From contig NC_090295.1 in NCBI RefSeq assembly GCF_037392515.1, positions 21,096,001 through 21,160,000 on the forward strand: a stretch of DNA of 64,000 bases, read 5' to 3'. The position numbers were made by a program, and so were the translations under genes. The stretch comes from Haliotis asinina (taxonomy: Eukaryota; Mollusca; Gastropoda; Lepetellida; Haliotidae). The notes beneath the pieces are model-generated. The model had not been told where the DNA came from, did not search any database, and saw only the letters and a program-made list of their open reading frames with translations. Shown one piece after another: positions 11,114-20,910 of the stretch (positions are counted from its first letter, which is position 1; every line of letters begins with the position of its first letter).

Positions 11114-11944
11114 TTATCTAAGAAGAACATCTTTAAAGACCATTTGTCTTTTCTTGGCTGCTAAAAAGAGACATTTACAGAGATTTATTAAGATTACAAC
11201 TTTTGAAAAATAATACTTGCGTCTTGCCCGAGGTTGGGTATTCCAAGTCCTATTTTGGAAGAAGTGTGTATCTTAAATTATGATATAATGGGCACTATAT
11301 AATAAACATAAGAATGTCGTCAGATTTAGTGTTTGGGCAACTACATACGGACATCATCCTGTAATATGGTGTATTCCACCGATTCAGTTGATAACTAATG
11401 ATTTGAAAAATTAGGAAATTAGTGCTTTATAATTCAACTGCTACATTTTCCATTTGAGTTCTGCAGAAATCCAGCTTTAACGGAAGCCTCTAAATCTAAA
11501 CTCCCGCATCGTAGCTTAATATTAATACACCATTCCATAAACTGAGAGATAAATAAGAGACTGTATCCTACACTTTGCTGTCGCCATACTTCACTAAAAC
11601 CATAAATGAATAACAATGACTTAACGTTTATAGCCGAACAGGACTTGTGCTTTTCGATATTCAGAATTATAGGAGCGCTTCAAAATCACATTGTCGGTTT
11701 CCGACAATAACAATAACAAAGACATGAATATTTTGATAAAGCAAAGTGCCTTGACATTAGGCATGCTTAGAATACTACGAGCTAACAAACTTTGAATGCG
11801 TCTATTTAACAATGACATTAAATTACAGTATCCATCATCACCACCTTCAACATAAGACGATGAGTAAAATCCCCATACTTTGGTGCCGTAAGTAAAAATA
11901 GGAAAAATTTCAGTATAAAAATATGCTGAAGAACTTCCTGTGGA
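11114..11944 (-). mobile_element. LINE (non-LTR retrotransposon) 3' fragment
   Basis: On the minus strand, three open pieces in sequence resemble the C-terminal part of a LINE polyprotein downstream of the reverse transcriptase core. They are IFTYGTKVWGFYSSS (the usual YG-x-EVWGF motif), then YGFSEVWRQQSVGYSLLFIS, and at the end KVVILINLCKCLFLAAKKRQ, which reaches a stop at 11114-11116. The pieces are separated by at least two stops or frame changes, so the copy is dead. The 5' part is missing: a SINE occupies the sequence directly upstream (11945-12158). The clade was not assigned. Confidence 0.6.
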
Positions 11945-12158
11945 AGAGTGAGTGAGATTAGCTTCATGCCGCACTCATGAATATTCCAGCTATATGAGGG
12001 CGGTCTGTAAAATATCGAGTCTGGACCAGACAATCCAGCGATCAACACCAAGAACATCGATCTACGCAATAGGGAACCAATGACACGTGTCAACCAAGTC
12101 AGCGACCCTGACTACCGGGTCCCGTTAGTCGCCTCTTACAAGCATGGGTTACTGAAAG
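11945..12158 (-). mobile_element. SINE family B, near complete
   Basis: Tail GAGTGAGTGAGATTAGCTTC, core GCCGCACTCATGAATATTCC, GGTCTGTAAAATATCGAGTC, ATCGATCTACGCAATAGGGA, GTCAACCAAGTCAGCGACCC, then GTCCCGTTAGTCGCCTCTTA and AAGCATGGGTTACTG. It lies at the truncated 5' edge of the LINE fragment and may have inserted into it. Confidence 0.85.
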
Positions 12159-12159
12159 T

Positions 12160-12890
12160 CAATATTATAACCCAAAATTGACCTAAGGTTGACATTATCA
12201 ATTGCATTACCTGCAATTCCACACACGTGAAAATCCTGAAAGTGACATTACTGTGATTAGCCAGGAAAGAACAAACAGTGTTTGAGGTTAAATAACCAAT
12301 TATTTGACATTCGCCAATCGGCATTACGAAGTTTCCGTTACAAGTGTCAGATCTTTCACACTCCTTGACAATAGTGGAGAGAGTAAAGGGAGGTCACTCT
12401 TGTAGGCTTTCGTATCTGTGGACAAGACGTTATTCCATGAGAGTAATAATGCACCCATCCATTTACATACGTCATACATTTTAAATATTCTTGCACATAT
12501 AAAATATTGTTAAGTACATTACACAGAAAATAATGTCCACGTGGAAAACGTAGCCATTTAAGGTAAATAGTTTTCAGAATTATCACTTTGATCATGAAAT
12601 GTCTCAAACCCGTCCTCATTTTGATTTTTCACGCGTCCAAAGCTAACTCAAGGGCTATAAACTCCCAATCAACCGCTCCATGTTTGCACACTTATATCTC
12701 TCTAGCAGATCAGCAATACACGACGAAACGTATTTGTAAATACTTTTTTCAGGACTTTTTTCAGGATAACTCTGAACATTGTCAGCCGACTGCAGAGCAT
12801 GGAGGTTATTGGGCTAGACCAATCTATATTTAACAGAAAATTACTTGTTTAAAACCGAACATAGCAATGTTTCGTCCACACTTATCAGTC
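12160..12890. other. No gene supported
   Basis: An open frame at 12588-12833 (plus) starts with a weakly hydrophobic MKCLKPVLILIFHASKA. A minus-strand frame covers 12356-12619. Neither has a TATA box, splice sites or a recognisable domain. Confidence 0.4.
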
Positions 12891-12892
12891 CG

Positions 12893-13072
12893 TAAATACT
12901 TTGGACCAGACAATACTGTGATAGATATCATGAATAATCGAGCCACGCAATCAAGAAGTCAGCTGGTCTGCACACCCAACCTGTGAAGATCCGGGTTAGA
13001 ATTGGTCTTCAGAAACCCATGCTTGTGGTAACAGCAAGTAACAGGTGGTGCGTGGTTCATGGACTCGGCCTG
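12893..13072 (+). mobile_element. Rearranged SINE family B pieces
   Basis: Bases 12893-12950 are family B core pieces in scrambled or reverse order (TTTGGACCAGACAATACTG, AATAATCGAGCC). From about 12985 a direct head follows: GATCCGGGTTAGAATTGGTC, TTCAGAAACCCATGCTTGTG, then a diverged GACTCGGCC. Confidence 0.55.
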
Positions 13073-13077
13073 TTAAG

Positions 13078-13184
13078 GGGACCTCAGATATGGGGTTCAC
13101 ACATGGTACCATGTGCGGTATCGAACTCGGGACTTCAGCGTGAAGAGCGAACACTTTAACCACTAGACTACGTCACTGCCACCG
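13078..13184 (-). mobile_element. SINE family A head
   Basis: ACACATGGTACCATGTGCGG, TATCGAACTCGGGACTTCAG, CGTGAAGAGCGAACACTTTA and ACCACTAGACTACGTCACTG: the reverse complement of the tRNA-like head, with a recognisable A-box region (TAGTCTAGTGG). Confidence 0.75.
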
Positions 13185-13539
13185 TACATGCGAAAGGTCG
13201 CTTCATAGATCTGTGACATATTGCTTTTTATGCACAGACAAGTAATTATTTGGACAGGATTTCAGTTTCCAATGACGACATTGGCCTTGTCGTTAATGTG
13301 TAGTACTGCCTGTCCCGAGTGTGTGAAGATGCGCTTTACAGATACAATCCCTGTTATTCATCGATAGTGGTCCCTTATAACCTTTTCAGTAGTTGAGATG
13401 CTTCCCTTGAGAACGCCAGAATCCTGTGGTCACTGGATTGAATCCCGATTCGCCACACCTATGTTTGCTAGTTTGTGTGCTCTACCGTTTTCAGGGTTCC
13501 TGGAAGAGGCAAACGTGTGAGATGTGTCGTCTCATGATA

Positions 13540-13635
13540 TAATGTGTACAGTGTGTGATACTCATTTCTGGTATCTGTGATATGTTCTGGAATATTGCTA
13601 AAAGCGGTGTAAAACTAAATTCACTCATTCACTTG
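13540..13635 (+). mobile_element. SINE family A tail
   Basis: GTACAGTGTGTGATACTCAT, TTCTGGTATCTGTGATATG, TGGAATATTGCTAAAAGCGG, TGTAAAACTAAATTCACTCA. A diverged tRNA-like head (GGTCACTGGATTGAATCCCG) lies at about 13415-13450. Confidence 0.7.
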
Positions 13636-14025
13636 ACATAAACGGCTTACCAATGTAACGACTTTATACACAACATACATGTACTCACTTCAAACGTTGC
13701 GCAGTCCATAACATTACTCACGATAAAGATGAGCCAAAAAGAAACTTCACAAAATGTAAATTTTAAAAACAATAAGTAATTTTTCTCTGATGATACATCT
13801 ATGTATCCGAAGTGAGATCCCTATCTTTCGACTCTAGAAAAACGTTAACAAAACCCACTCAAACCCATCCATTCGTCGTGCAAATGACGTTAGTGCCAAA
13901 GCAAGTTTTGCACGTGCAGTCGATCACGTGATCTTCGCATCGAAGTTTTCTTCATTTGCACATGTTTGCATTGGCCTCAAGGATTGAAAAGACACTTTTA
14001 AACCACAGTTCTAACGGTACTTTAA

Positions 14026-15017
14026 ATGCCACGACTGGCAAATGTGCAACGTGAACGTGCCTTGGGCATGTTGCAAGCGGGAAGATCAGTTATTGACGCC
14101 GCAAGAGCAATGGGATGCAGCCGTCGTACTGTGCATAACTTGTGAGGCACCACAACAAACTGGCACCACTTCTGATTGCCCAAGGTCGGGTCGTCCACGT
14201 GCGACGTCACGAGTAGAAGACCGTCAAATCGTCCTACGTGACGGGTTTCTGCCGGCTACACGAACCAGGACTGAGATGTTTGGAGGTCAACTGTGTTCTC
14301 ACAGACCATTCGAAATCGGTTTGCGGGCTGCGAATCTCCATTCTCCATAGCGTGGGCCAATACTGACGCCGTTTCATTAACATCAAGGTCTGCTATGGGT
14401 CCAACGTCACCTCCGATGGACCCAGAGAGACTGGAATCGAGTTGTCTTTAGCGATGAATCCAGGTTTACCCTCAGATTCGCGGACGGCAGCCATAGAGTC
14501 TGGAGACGACTTCGTGAACGGTATGCCCAGTGTTGTATACAGGAAGTCGACAGATTCGGGGGCGGAGTTTGCATGGTGTGGGGTGCTTACTGTGGGAACA
14601 ACCGTTCAGGTCATCCATGGAAACCTCACAGCTGCTGCGTACCGCGACCAGGTGCTCACCCCTGAACACGTTCCTTTCATGGCGGCTCATGGCCCAGGTC
14701 TACAGTTCCAGCATGATAATGTTCGGCCGCATAAAGCGATGTTGACACGAAATTTCCTTCAAAACGCTGGAATCAACGTCATGGACTGGTTATTGAGGTC
14801 CCCAGTCCTTAACCAAATAGAACACAATTGGGATGCACTTGGGAGAAGGCTTCGTGGTCTTAGGAACCAACCGCAGAATTTGCAGGAACATGGCGCTGCC
14901 TTGCAAGAGCAATGGCGCATTTGAATCCCCAACCTCGCGACCACGCGCATCATGCAGTCGATTAGGAGACGGCGTTTGACAATGGTGAATGCGCGGGTTG
15001 GCTATACACAATATTGA
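14026..15017 (+). mobile_element. Decayed Tc1/mariner (DD34E) transposon coding region
   Basis: The transposase starts at ATG 14026 (MPRLANVQRERALGM, then RSVIDAARAMGCSRRTVHNL, the helix-turn-helix). It continues in shifted frames through TTSDCPRSGRPRATSR, VFSDESRFTL (first Asp, codon 14453) and FGGGVCMVWGAY. The longest open piece (14442-14924) carries QFQHDNVRPHKA (second Asp, codon 14715) and NQIEHNWDALGRR (Glu, codon 14820). There are 34 residues between that Asp and Glu, the DD34E signature of Tc1 elements. The C-terminus is VNARVGYTQY before the stop at 15015-15017. At least three frame changes and several stops make it non-functional. No matching terminal inverted repeats were found, so the full element ends are not set. 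Confidence 0.85.
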
Positions 15018-15109
15018 ACTGAGAACTTTCGATTTTTTATTCTTGTGACTTGACATTTTGTATACCCATTTTAGCCTAATGGAACTCATTGTGGTATTGT
15101 CAGTGTATC

Positions 15110-15798
15110 GAGTACATCACACAGATCTGAGCAATGAAATATAATATCAATTTGACCATCTTACCAGTTCTTGTTCTTTTATAGTACCGTGAAGAAAGAA
15201 TGTGAAGATCTTTTGTGACTCAGTATATACATATATACTCATCATATGGTCACAATTGTACAATCGACGCTGCATAGATATCTTAGGGATGTGGAAATGG
15301 TTTTTTCGCTACTATGTATTGATTAGCGAATGAATTGTACAAATATTGGATTATATTAGACGGATATGTGTGAAATGCATTCTGAATGCTCTTTAGGTTC
15401 ACGGAAAGGGCCGACTGGGGACGAACTCAGCTACATGATACCATGGAGACTATATAGATATTATCCCTGACGTTGCTGAAATGGCCGATTCTGTCGAATT
15501 CAAATCAGGTTACGGAAAAAGGTGCGAAGAACGGATATCACCAGTAGGTTTCGTATCGAGGCGAGTGATAGCAAAATCATTTACTGGTTCAAAAAAGAAA
15601 GCGGGTATTTTTGTGTGTGCTGGCATTTTAAAAAATGGCTAATAACCATCTGAAAATAAATTTAGCTTACTGTCGGGAGCTTCAGTAGTGGAAATGACGT
15701 TTTCAGTTCCATCATTTAAGATGTTCTGTCTCCGACGCAGTAGTTCCTGATGTTCTGAACCAAGTGATTTTGGTCACGTAGCAAGTCCATTCAGCAAG
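15110..15798. other. No gene seen
   Basis: AT-rich sequence between two Tc1-related pieces. The first part may hold the 3' non-coding end of the element to its left. Confidence 0.4.
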
Positions 15799-15873
15799 AC
15801 CCTCCAATTCGCGGACGGCAGGCATAGTCTGGACACGACGTCGTGAACGGTATGCCCAATGTTGTGTGCAGAA
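15799..15873 (+). mobile_element. Tc1-like fragment, sense piece of a chimera
   Basis: AATTCGCGGACGGCAGGCAT, GACACGACGTCGTGAACGG and TATGCCCAATGTTGTGTGCA match 14476-14545 of the neighbouring Tc1 copy in the same orientation, with a few substitutions and one short deletion. It joins directly to an antisense piece of the same gene region at 15874. Confidence 0.7.
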
Positions 15874-15975
15874 AGTCGCGGTAAGCAGCAGCTGTGAGGT
15901 TTCCACGGATGACCAGAATTCGGGAACGGTTGTTCCCACAGAAAGCACCCCACACCATGCAACTTCCACAGGAGT
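15874..15975 (-). mobile_element. Tc1-like fragment, antisense piece of a chimera
   Basis: The minus strand reads GCATGGTGTGGGGTGCTTTC, TGTGGGAACAACCGTTC, GGAAACCTCACAGCTGCTGC and TTACCGCGACTTT. These correspond to 14569-14650 of the Tc1 copy in reverse. The sense piece (15799-15873) and this piece meet without a spacer. Confidence 0.7.
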
Positions 15976-16064
15976 CAGCGTAGTTCCCGAACCTCGTTGT
16001 ATATTTTCCTCACTTCAGCTTCAACCCCTTGGCCTCTATATATGCCTTTCTTACTTATGTTGAT

Positions 16065-16220
16065 CTATTTCCCCGTGTCTCGACGTCTAATGCCTGACTG
16101 CTGCAGGATCCGCTTCAGGTGATTAAACTCTTCTCTCCACTGTGAAATTTCTGTGTCGTCGTGAACTGTGCCCGAAACTACCACAAAACATACGACAGCA
16201 ACAACAACTGATCTTCCCAT
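16065..16220 (-). CDS. Small secreted peptide, single exon (51 aa)
   Basis: The peptide starts MGRSVVVAVVCFVVVSGTVH, a short basic start and a strongly hydrophobic core typical of a signal peptide. A hydrophilic part of about 32 residues follows (DDTEISQWREEFNHLKRILQ, then QSGIRRRDTGK) that looks amphipathic and helical and contains KR and RRR basic sites. The frame is also open upstream to an earlier Met at 16295, but that extension (MNISYRKFIHRD) would bury the signal peptide, so the inner Met was chosen. A TATA-like TCTTTATAAC lies on the minus strand at 16311-16320, a sensible distance upstream. A donor-like GTAAG just after the stop leaves a 3' UTR intron possible. Family not recognised; a processed peptide precursor is one possibility. 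Confidence 0.5.
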   Translation of the reverse strand: MGRSVVVAVVCFVVVSGTVHDDTEISQWREEFNHLKRILQQSGIRRRDTGK

Positions 16221-16308
16221 GTTGAAGTTTGAGTGAAACTGAGAGTCAGATTGAGAAATATCCCTGTGTATGAACTTCCGGTATGAGATGTTCATGGACT
16301 GATTAGAA

Positions 16309-16320
16309 GCGTTATAAAGA
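16309..16320 (-). promoter_or_regulatory. TATA-like box for the gene at 16065-16220
   Basis: TCTTTATAAC on the minus strand, about 90 nt before the start codon. Initiation about 30 nt downstream would leave a 5' UTR of roughly 60 nt. Confidence 0.4.
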
Positions 16321-16702
16321 CTTAATCAGCTCGGTGCCCTCAGATAATTGCCGTTTAAAGTACTCATTAACTATCATATCCCGTACGGCTGAATGCAGTG
16401 TACTCGTACCACTATGAAAAATTAGCAGTGGACATGCAGAATACGAGAAGTATCTGGATATTAACTGTCTTTAAAGTGTGGCCATATCTGGTTTGGCATT
16501 CCTTATGATGCATTTTCTATATTTGAATGCAGAATTAGACAGATACATATTCGGTAGATATATGTGCAAAATTAGGCACATAAACATGCAGAATTACTTC
16601 TATGTACAAACCGAATTAAGCAGATACGAATGGCGATTTGAAGGGATATGTTTGGAGAATAGGACAGATAAATGTGCAGAATACGTTAAACAGACATGCT
16701 GA

Positions 16703-16866
16703 ATGAGTGAGTGAGTATGATTTTACGCCACTTTAAGCAATATTTCAGCAATATCACGGCTGCCGACACCAATAATGGGCTTCACATATTATACCCAAGT
16801 GGGAATCGAACCCGGGTCTTCAGCGTGACGAGAGAACACTTTAACCAATTGGCTAACCCACCGTCC
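16703..16866 (-). mobile_element. SINE family A, near full length
   Basis: Tail GAGTGAGTGAGTATGATTTT, core TTTAAGCAATATTTCAGCAA, TATCACGGCTGCCGACACC, ATGGGCTTCACATATTATAC, then GGGAATCGAACCCGGGTCTT, CAGCGTGACGAGAGAACACT and TTAACCAATTGGCTAACCCA. This is the best copy for reading the whole family: about 165 bp. Confidence 0.88.
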
Positions 16867-16869
16867 CTT

Positions 16870-17500
16870 ATGCTGAACGAGACAGATGTATATGCCAAAT
16901 AAAGATGCATACAGGATCAAGGTTTTACCTCGACTTACAGATATGTGGTCCCGGCAACCACCAGTTATTAGTTTAGGGGTTCTTGCAGGCAACGTGAGGG
17001 TCCCCTGAAGTCAAGGTTTAGAGAACCCTGCGTTTTGATCAAGTCTATAGAGCCAAGAGTAAATCATTGATTACATGGATCGATGAGTATGATCAATGAT
17101 GCCCGTAACTGCCCCGAAAGAAATAGCTTACATTTATTGTGGGTACATTGAATAATATTGCACGTCCCTCTGGACGCAGTGACTTTTTCCTGCATTCATA
17201 CACTATATTTTGATCACACCAAAAGTATACTGGAATTTGAACCAAACTTGCACCTCGCTTGAACACGGGGTACGTTGAAAATAACAGAAGAGCGCTCAGC
17301 CAACAGGGAAGCGATATTTATGTGTGAGGTAAGATTAACATGTGTATATCCTTTATACATGATCCTTCTCAGTGAACTCAGTTGATTTCATCCACCATGT
17401 TACACAGACTAATCACGCACAATGAAAACCTAACACAACAAATTTAAGGACTACCGTTCTTTTCAGCCCAGCATATATAAATAGCCTTACTGAGTAGCGT
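16870..17500. other. No gene recognised
   Basis: No supported exon or clear repeat family member. Confidence 0.45.
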
Positions 17501-17505
17501 CAATG

Positions 17506-17586
17506 TGTCCCTGGATTCATGTTGTACCCATGATGGGAGTAGAACCCAGACTAACACCTTTAACGAGGCAACACATCGCCCACCCA
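17506..17586 (-). mobile_element. Decayed SINE family A head
   Basis: TTGTACCCATGATGGGAGTA, GAACCCAGACTAAC and CCTTTAACGAGGCAACACAT retain the head order but are strongly diverged. Confidence 0.4.
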
Positions 17587-17595
17587 CGTTGACCT

Positions 17596-17684
17596 GATAT
17601 GATAATAAAACCTTGGAACACACCCCTTTCACTAAGGCTATTGATATGATCATAAAACCTTGGAACACACCCCTTTCACTGGGC
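17596..17684 (+). repeat. Local tandem duplication, about 46 bp twice
   Basis: The phrase AAAACCTTGGAACACACCCC followed by TTTCACT appears twice in a row, with nearly the same flanks (GATATGATAAT / GATATGATCAT). Confidence 0.85.
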
Positions 17685-17690
17685 AAAGGT

Positions 17691-17696
17691 TTTATT
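17691..17696 (-). terminator. Possible poly(A) signal of the gene at 18102-19569
   Basis: TTTATT on the plus strand, AATAAA on the minus strand, about 400 nt past the stop codon. Confidence 0.35.
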
Positions 17697-18101
17697 GTAG
17701 TTCTTTTTAACGTCTCTCAGTAGCACTTAGAATCTGGTTGGATGTAGAGCAGCGTTTTTATGGATGACAACTTCTCCACTGCAATACTATAGATACGTCA
17801 TTTCGGTGTAGATCCTAGCTACGTTGTCAAGCAACTTATGCATATTACAAATTATACATTATGTACAAGGAGAAATAAATACATATAAAGTTACTTGGTA
17901 AAATACAAGTGAAGAAGTTGATGTGCAGTGCGTTTACCACATGTCTCTTTTGAGATTACAGAAATGATTGAAACCGTATGGACAAAGAGAGTGTTATTCT
18001 TGATTAGCATTGTTTAGTTCATCATAAGCTGTAGGGATGTAATGTCCTTGATCTGTGTTGTCTGGGTTGTCTTTGTCCGTCTTTACCGTGAAGCTAAGAT
18101 T

Positions 18102-19569
18102 TCACCCCGATTGCATGGTCTTCACACACAACTGTTGACACGTGTAGCCTTGGTGAATACTTCCTACCTTCTGGCAGTATGTACATATTACCCTTAACAG
18201 GATTGTGGTAGCGCCGATGCGAGAGGATGAAGATCTGGCGATGATGTCTGCAGAAGATGTGATCATTTTATTCGAGCTGCCGAAACTGCTCGTGGTTCCT
18301 GGAACTGAAAAAATGGGATATGACGTAACATACTGTGAATAAGTGAGTTTAGTTCTACGCCGTTTTAAAAGAATTCTAGCAATATCACCGCCATACTGTA
18401 ATACTTGTATTTTGTGTAACGTCACAGGCATCAATGGTCCAGCTATATGACTTCTGTCTGTATTGAGTGAGTGAGTGAGTTATACGCCAGAGTTTCACAC
18501 ACTTTACCCATGTGAGGTATCGAACCCGGGTCCCAAGCATGACGAGTGGACGATGTAACCCTTACGCTACCCCACCGTCCAGATGGCGGTCTGTAAATTC
18601 TGGACTAAATAATCTAGTGATTGACATCATGAGCTTCGATTAACGAAATGTGGACACTATGACAAGCATCAAGCAGTCTGACGGGATAACTAACTTAGAT
18701 AGTATTCAAGATCACAAAACAAAACCTGTCCGTGTTTGGATTAACACATTTTCGGATTACCGCACCATTACCAAGTGAGTGAGTGAGTTAAATTTAAAGT
18801 CATTTTGCAATGTCTTAGCCATATCGTGAGTGTTTTGTGTAACGTCAGCTCGTTGCATGTGTCTCTGACAGAGGAATTAACAGAACATTTAATTACAAAT
18901 TTATACAAGTATAACATGCGAGTACAGTACTCACTCGCTCATACACTCCTGCACCCATTCACTCACTCACTCACTCACTCATTCACTTACTCACTCTCAG
19001 CACATATTGATAAAACATAGTACAGCACTCACTCACTCACTAATGCACCAACCTAACTGTTCTGTAACTCACTCACTCACTCACCCACTCACTCACTCGC
19101 TCCCAACACATATTAATAAAACATCAGCGTGCAACACTCTCACTCACTCACTCCCAGCTCATATTAACAAAACCCACCTATTCGCTCTGTAGCTCACTCC
19201 TGCACCCATTCATTCACTCACTCATTCACTCACTCACTCCCACCACATATTGATAAAACATAGTACAGCACTCACTCACTAATGCACCTACCTAACCGCT
19301 CTGTAACTCACTCACTCACCCACTCACTCATTCACTCACTCCCAACACATATTAATAAAACATCAGTGCACAGCACTCTCACTCACTCGCTCACTCACTC
19401 CTGAACCCACCCATCCACTCACTCCCGAACCCACTCACTCTCTCACTCACTCACTCACTCACTCACTGCCAACACAATAATACAAAGTAGTTCAGCAACA
19501 CCAACCTGTTTTAACAGTCGCAGTGATTGCATGGAACATCCCGATGAACAAGAACAGCAACGTGAACAT
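18102..19569 (-). CDS. Small secreted cysteine-containing protein, two exons (88 aa)
   Basis: Exon 1 (19569 down to 19506) encodes MFTLLFLFIGMFHAITATVK, a classic signal peptide, and ends ACA G before a GTTGGT donor. Exon 2 (18304 down to 18102) follows a strong acceptor (CCCATTTTTTCAG) and continues in matching phase 1: VPGTTSSFGSSNKMITSS, a Ser-rich stretch, then ICTYCQK, GYTCQQLC and a stop. The protein has 88 residues, with four Cys in a C-x2-C ... C-x3-C pattern that would suit two disulfides. A TATAAATA box lies 66 nt before the start codon, and a possible AATAAA lies about 400 nt past the stop. The 1201-nt intron holds SINE pieces and CACT repeats. The donor (GTTGGT) is not ideal. Family not recognised; likely an extracellular peptide or shell/mucus component. 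Confidence 0.6.
18339..18408 (-). mobile_element. SINE family A tail fragment
   Basis: AAGTGAGTTTAGTTCTACGC, then TTCTAGCAATATCACCGCCA. It lies in the gene's intron, just before exon 2. Confidence 0.65.
18464..18660 (-). mobile_element. SINE family A copy joined to a family B piece
   Basis: GAGTGAGTGAGTGAGTTATA, CACACACTTTACCCATGTGA, GGTATCGAACCCGGGTCCCA and AAGCATGACGAGTGGACGAT to about 18582 are family A. GGCGGTCTGTAAATTCTGGA to ATGAGCTTCGATTAACGAAA (18583-18660) is family B. Both are intronic in the secreted-protein gene. Confidence 0.7.
18773..18836 (-). mobile_element. SINE family A tail fragment
   Basis: AGTGAGTGAGTGAGTTAAAT, then CATTTTGCAATGTCTTAGCC and ATATCGTGAG. Only the tail and core survive. 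Confidence 0.55.
18934..19470. repeat. (CACT)n-rich region with a longer internal period
   Basis: Runs of CACTCACT are separated by recurring phrases such as CACATATTGATAAAACATAG, CAACACATATTAATAAAACA and TGCACCCATTCA, so it is a higher-order repeat built from SINE-tail-like CACTCACT. It lies in the intron of the minus-strand secreted-protein gene. Confidence 0.9.
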
Positions 19570-19634
19570 ATTTATGTCAAGATGTGACAATAACCTGCGA
19601 CGTCTCCTCACCTCACGAGTTTAACAGGGCTCGA

Positions 19635-19642
19635 TATTTATA
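19635..19642 (-). promoter_or_regulatory. TATA box for the gene at 18102-19569
   Basis: The minus strand reads TGTATAAATATCG. It lies 66 nt before the ATG at 19569, which leaves a short 5' UTR of about 40 nt if initiation is 25-30 nt downstream. Confidence 0.6.
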
Positions 19643-19649
19643 CATGTGT

Positions 19650-20480
19650 ATCAAGTGTTGATCCCTCAGTAAATAAAGCTTCGATAGACAAATATTCAGC
19701 ATGACGTCTAAGCTAAAGTTGGATGCAACAGGACTTCCTTGTGTGTCTTTGAACACACCACTTAAATATCTGGGTGAACTCGACATTTTATTCCAAATTC
19801 CTGGAAATTCACCCAGAATTGGAAAACAGAAGCAGACCACCCCAAAGCAACATCACACAAGCGTTACGATGCTGAAAACAGTCGCGAAACTCTGCAATCA
19901 AAATTATAAACAATACCGTTCGTTTCAAATGCTTTACCATGGATGACCATTTCTTGTAATTTTGTGTCACTATGCAAATATTGGCTCGTACCCCACTGGT
20001 GTATATTCATTCGATTACTGCTCAAGACGAATTAATATTTTTGCGCTTTCATCTTTTTGGACCTTAAGCCTGTACCGTAATATTTTGGGGTTAATTTTCT
20101 TATTGTTGTTTATGTTAGGCCAGAAATAGGGTTGAAAGAAAATAAATTATTTTCTGTGACTACTTTCTTAGATGGATGAATTTAAACAAAACACCCCCAG
20201 AAACTTAGAGAGTTTTTCCGTATTGTTCGAGAATTACATGGATTAAGCGTTTCTGAAAGGGGAATCCCCTTGTGTTCTGAACTGACTGTTTCATCATTGT
20301 CGACCCAGCTCACGTCGGTACCCGGATATGGACTTCAGCGAGAGGCCCAGCACCTGAACTGACAGTGCAGAAGCATGTGCTTGTCGCCACTAGTTTCACA
20401 CCAAGGTGTCAATTCTACTTTTAAACTCTTAAGACTGAGTGTTCATTGTATCAGTTAATAAAACCTGAAGCGCATATTGC
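19650..20480. other. No gene recognised
   Basis: An 81-codon plus-strand frame (19701-19946) overlaps the minus-strand frame 19613-19840. Neither has motifs or splice support. Confidence 0.45.
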
Positions 20481-20483
20481 ACG

Positions 20484-20805
20484 GTGAGTGAGTATGGTTT
20501 CACGTCGCTCTCAGCAATATTCCAGCAATATTCTAGCAATATTCCAGCTGGGAACACCAGAGTAATTGAGTGAGTTTATTAGAAAAATATTACGGCGGGG
20601 GACAACACAAATGGGTTTCACACGGGTCCAAGTGGGAATCGAACCTGGGTCTTCAACGTGACGAGCGAACGCTTCAACCACAAAACTACCCAACCTCACA
20701 GGGGACACTAGAAATGGATTGCACACGTTTTACCCATGTGGGGAATCGAACCCGGGTCTTCAGCGAGACGGCCAGATGGTTTAAAGACAAGTTAACTCCA
20801 CCGCA
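20484..20805 (-). mobile_element. Two SINE family A copies, one behind the other
   Basis: Tail and core (GTGAGTGAGTATGGTTTCAC, a triplicated CAATATTCCAGCAATATT-like core), a second tail (GAGTGAGTTTATTAG) and two heads: GTGGGAATCGAACCTGGGTC at about 20631, and GTGGGGAATCGAACCCGGGT at about 20739. A nested or tandem arrangement. Confidence 0.8.
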
Positions 20806-20842
20806 CCGCATACACTGGACTTTTGCTGCTTCAATTTCTTAA

Positions 20843-20910
20843 GACTATGCTTGTCTTAAGAGGCGACTAACGGGGTCGGGTGGTCAGGCTCGCTGACTCG
20901 GTTGAGGAAC
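20843..20910 (+). mobile_element. SINE family B head fragment
   Basis: CTATGCTTGTCTTAAGAGGC, GACTAACGGGGTCGGGTGGT, CAGGCTCGCTGACTCGGTTG. It is close to the family consensus but truncated on both sides. Confidence 0.75.

Noticed and set aside
12588-12833. 81-codon plus-strand frame with a mildly hydrophobic start
   Set aside because: Weak signal sequence, low-complexity CAGGACTTTTTTCAGGA repeat inside it, and no promoter or splice support.
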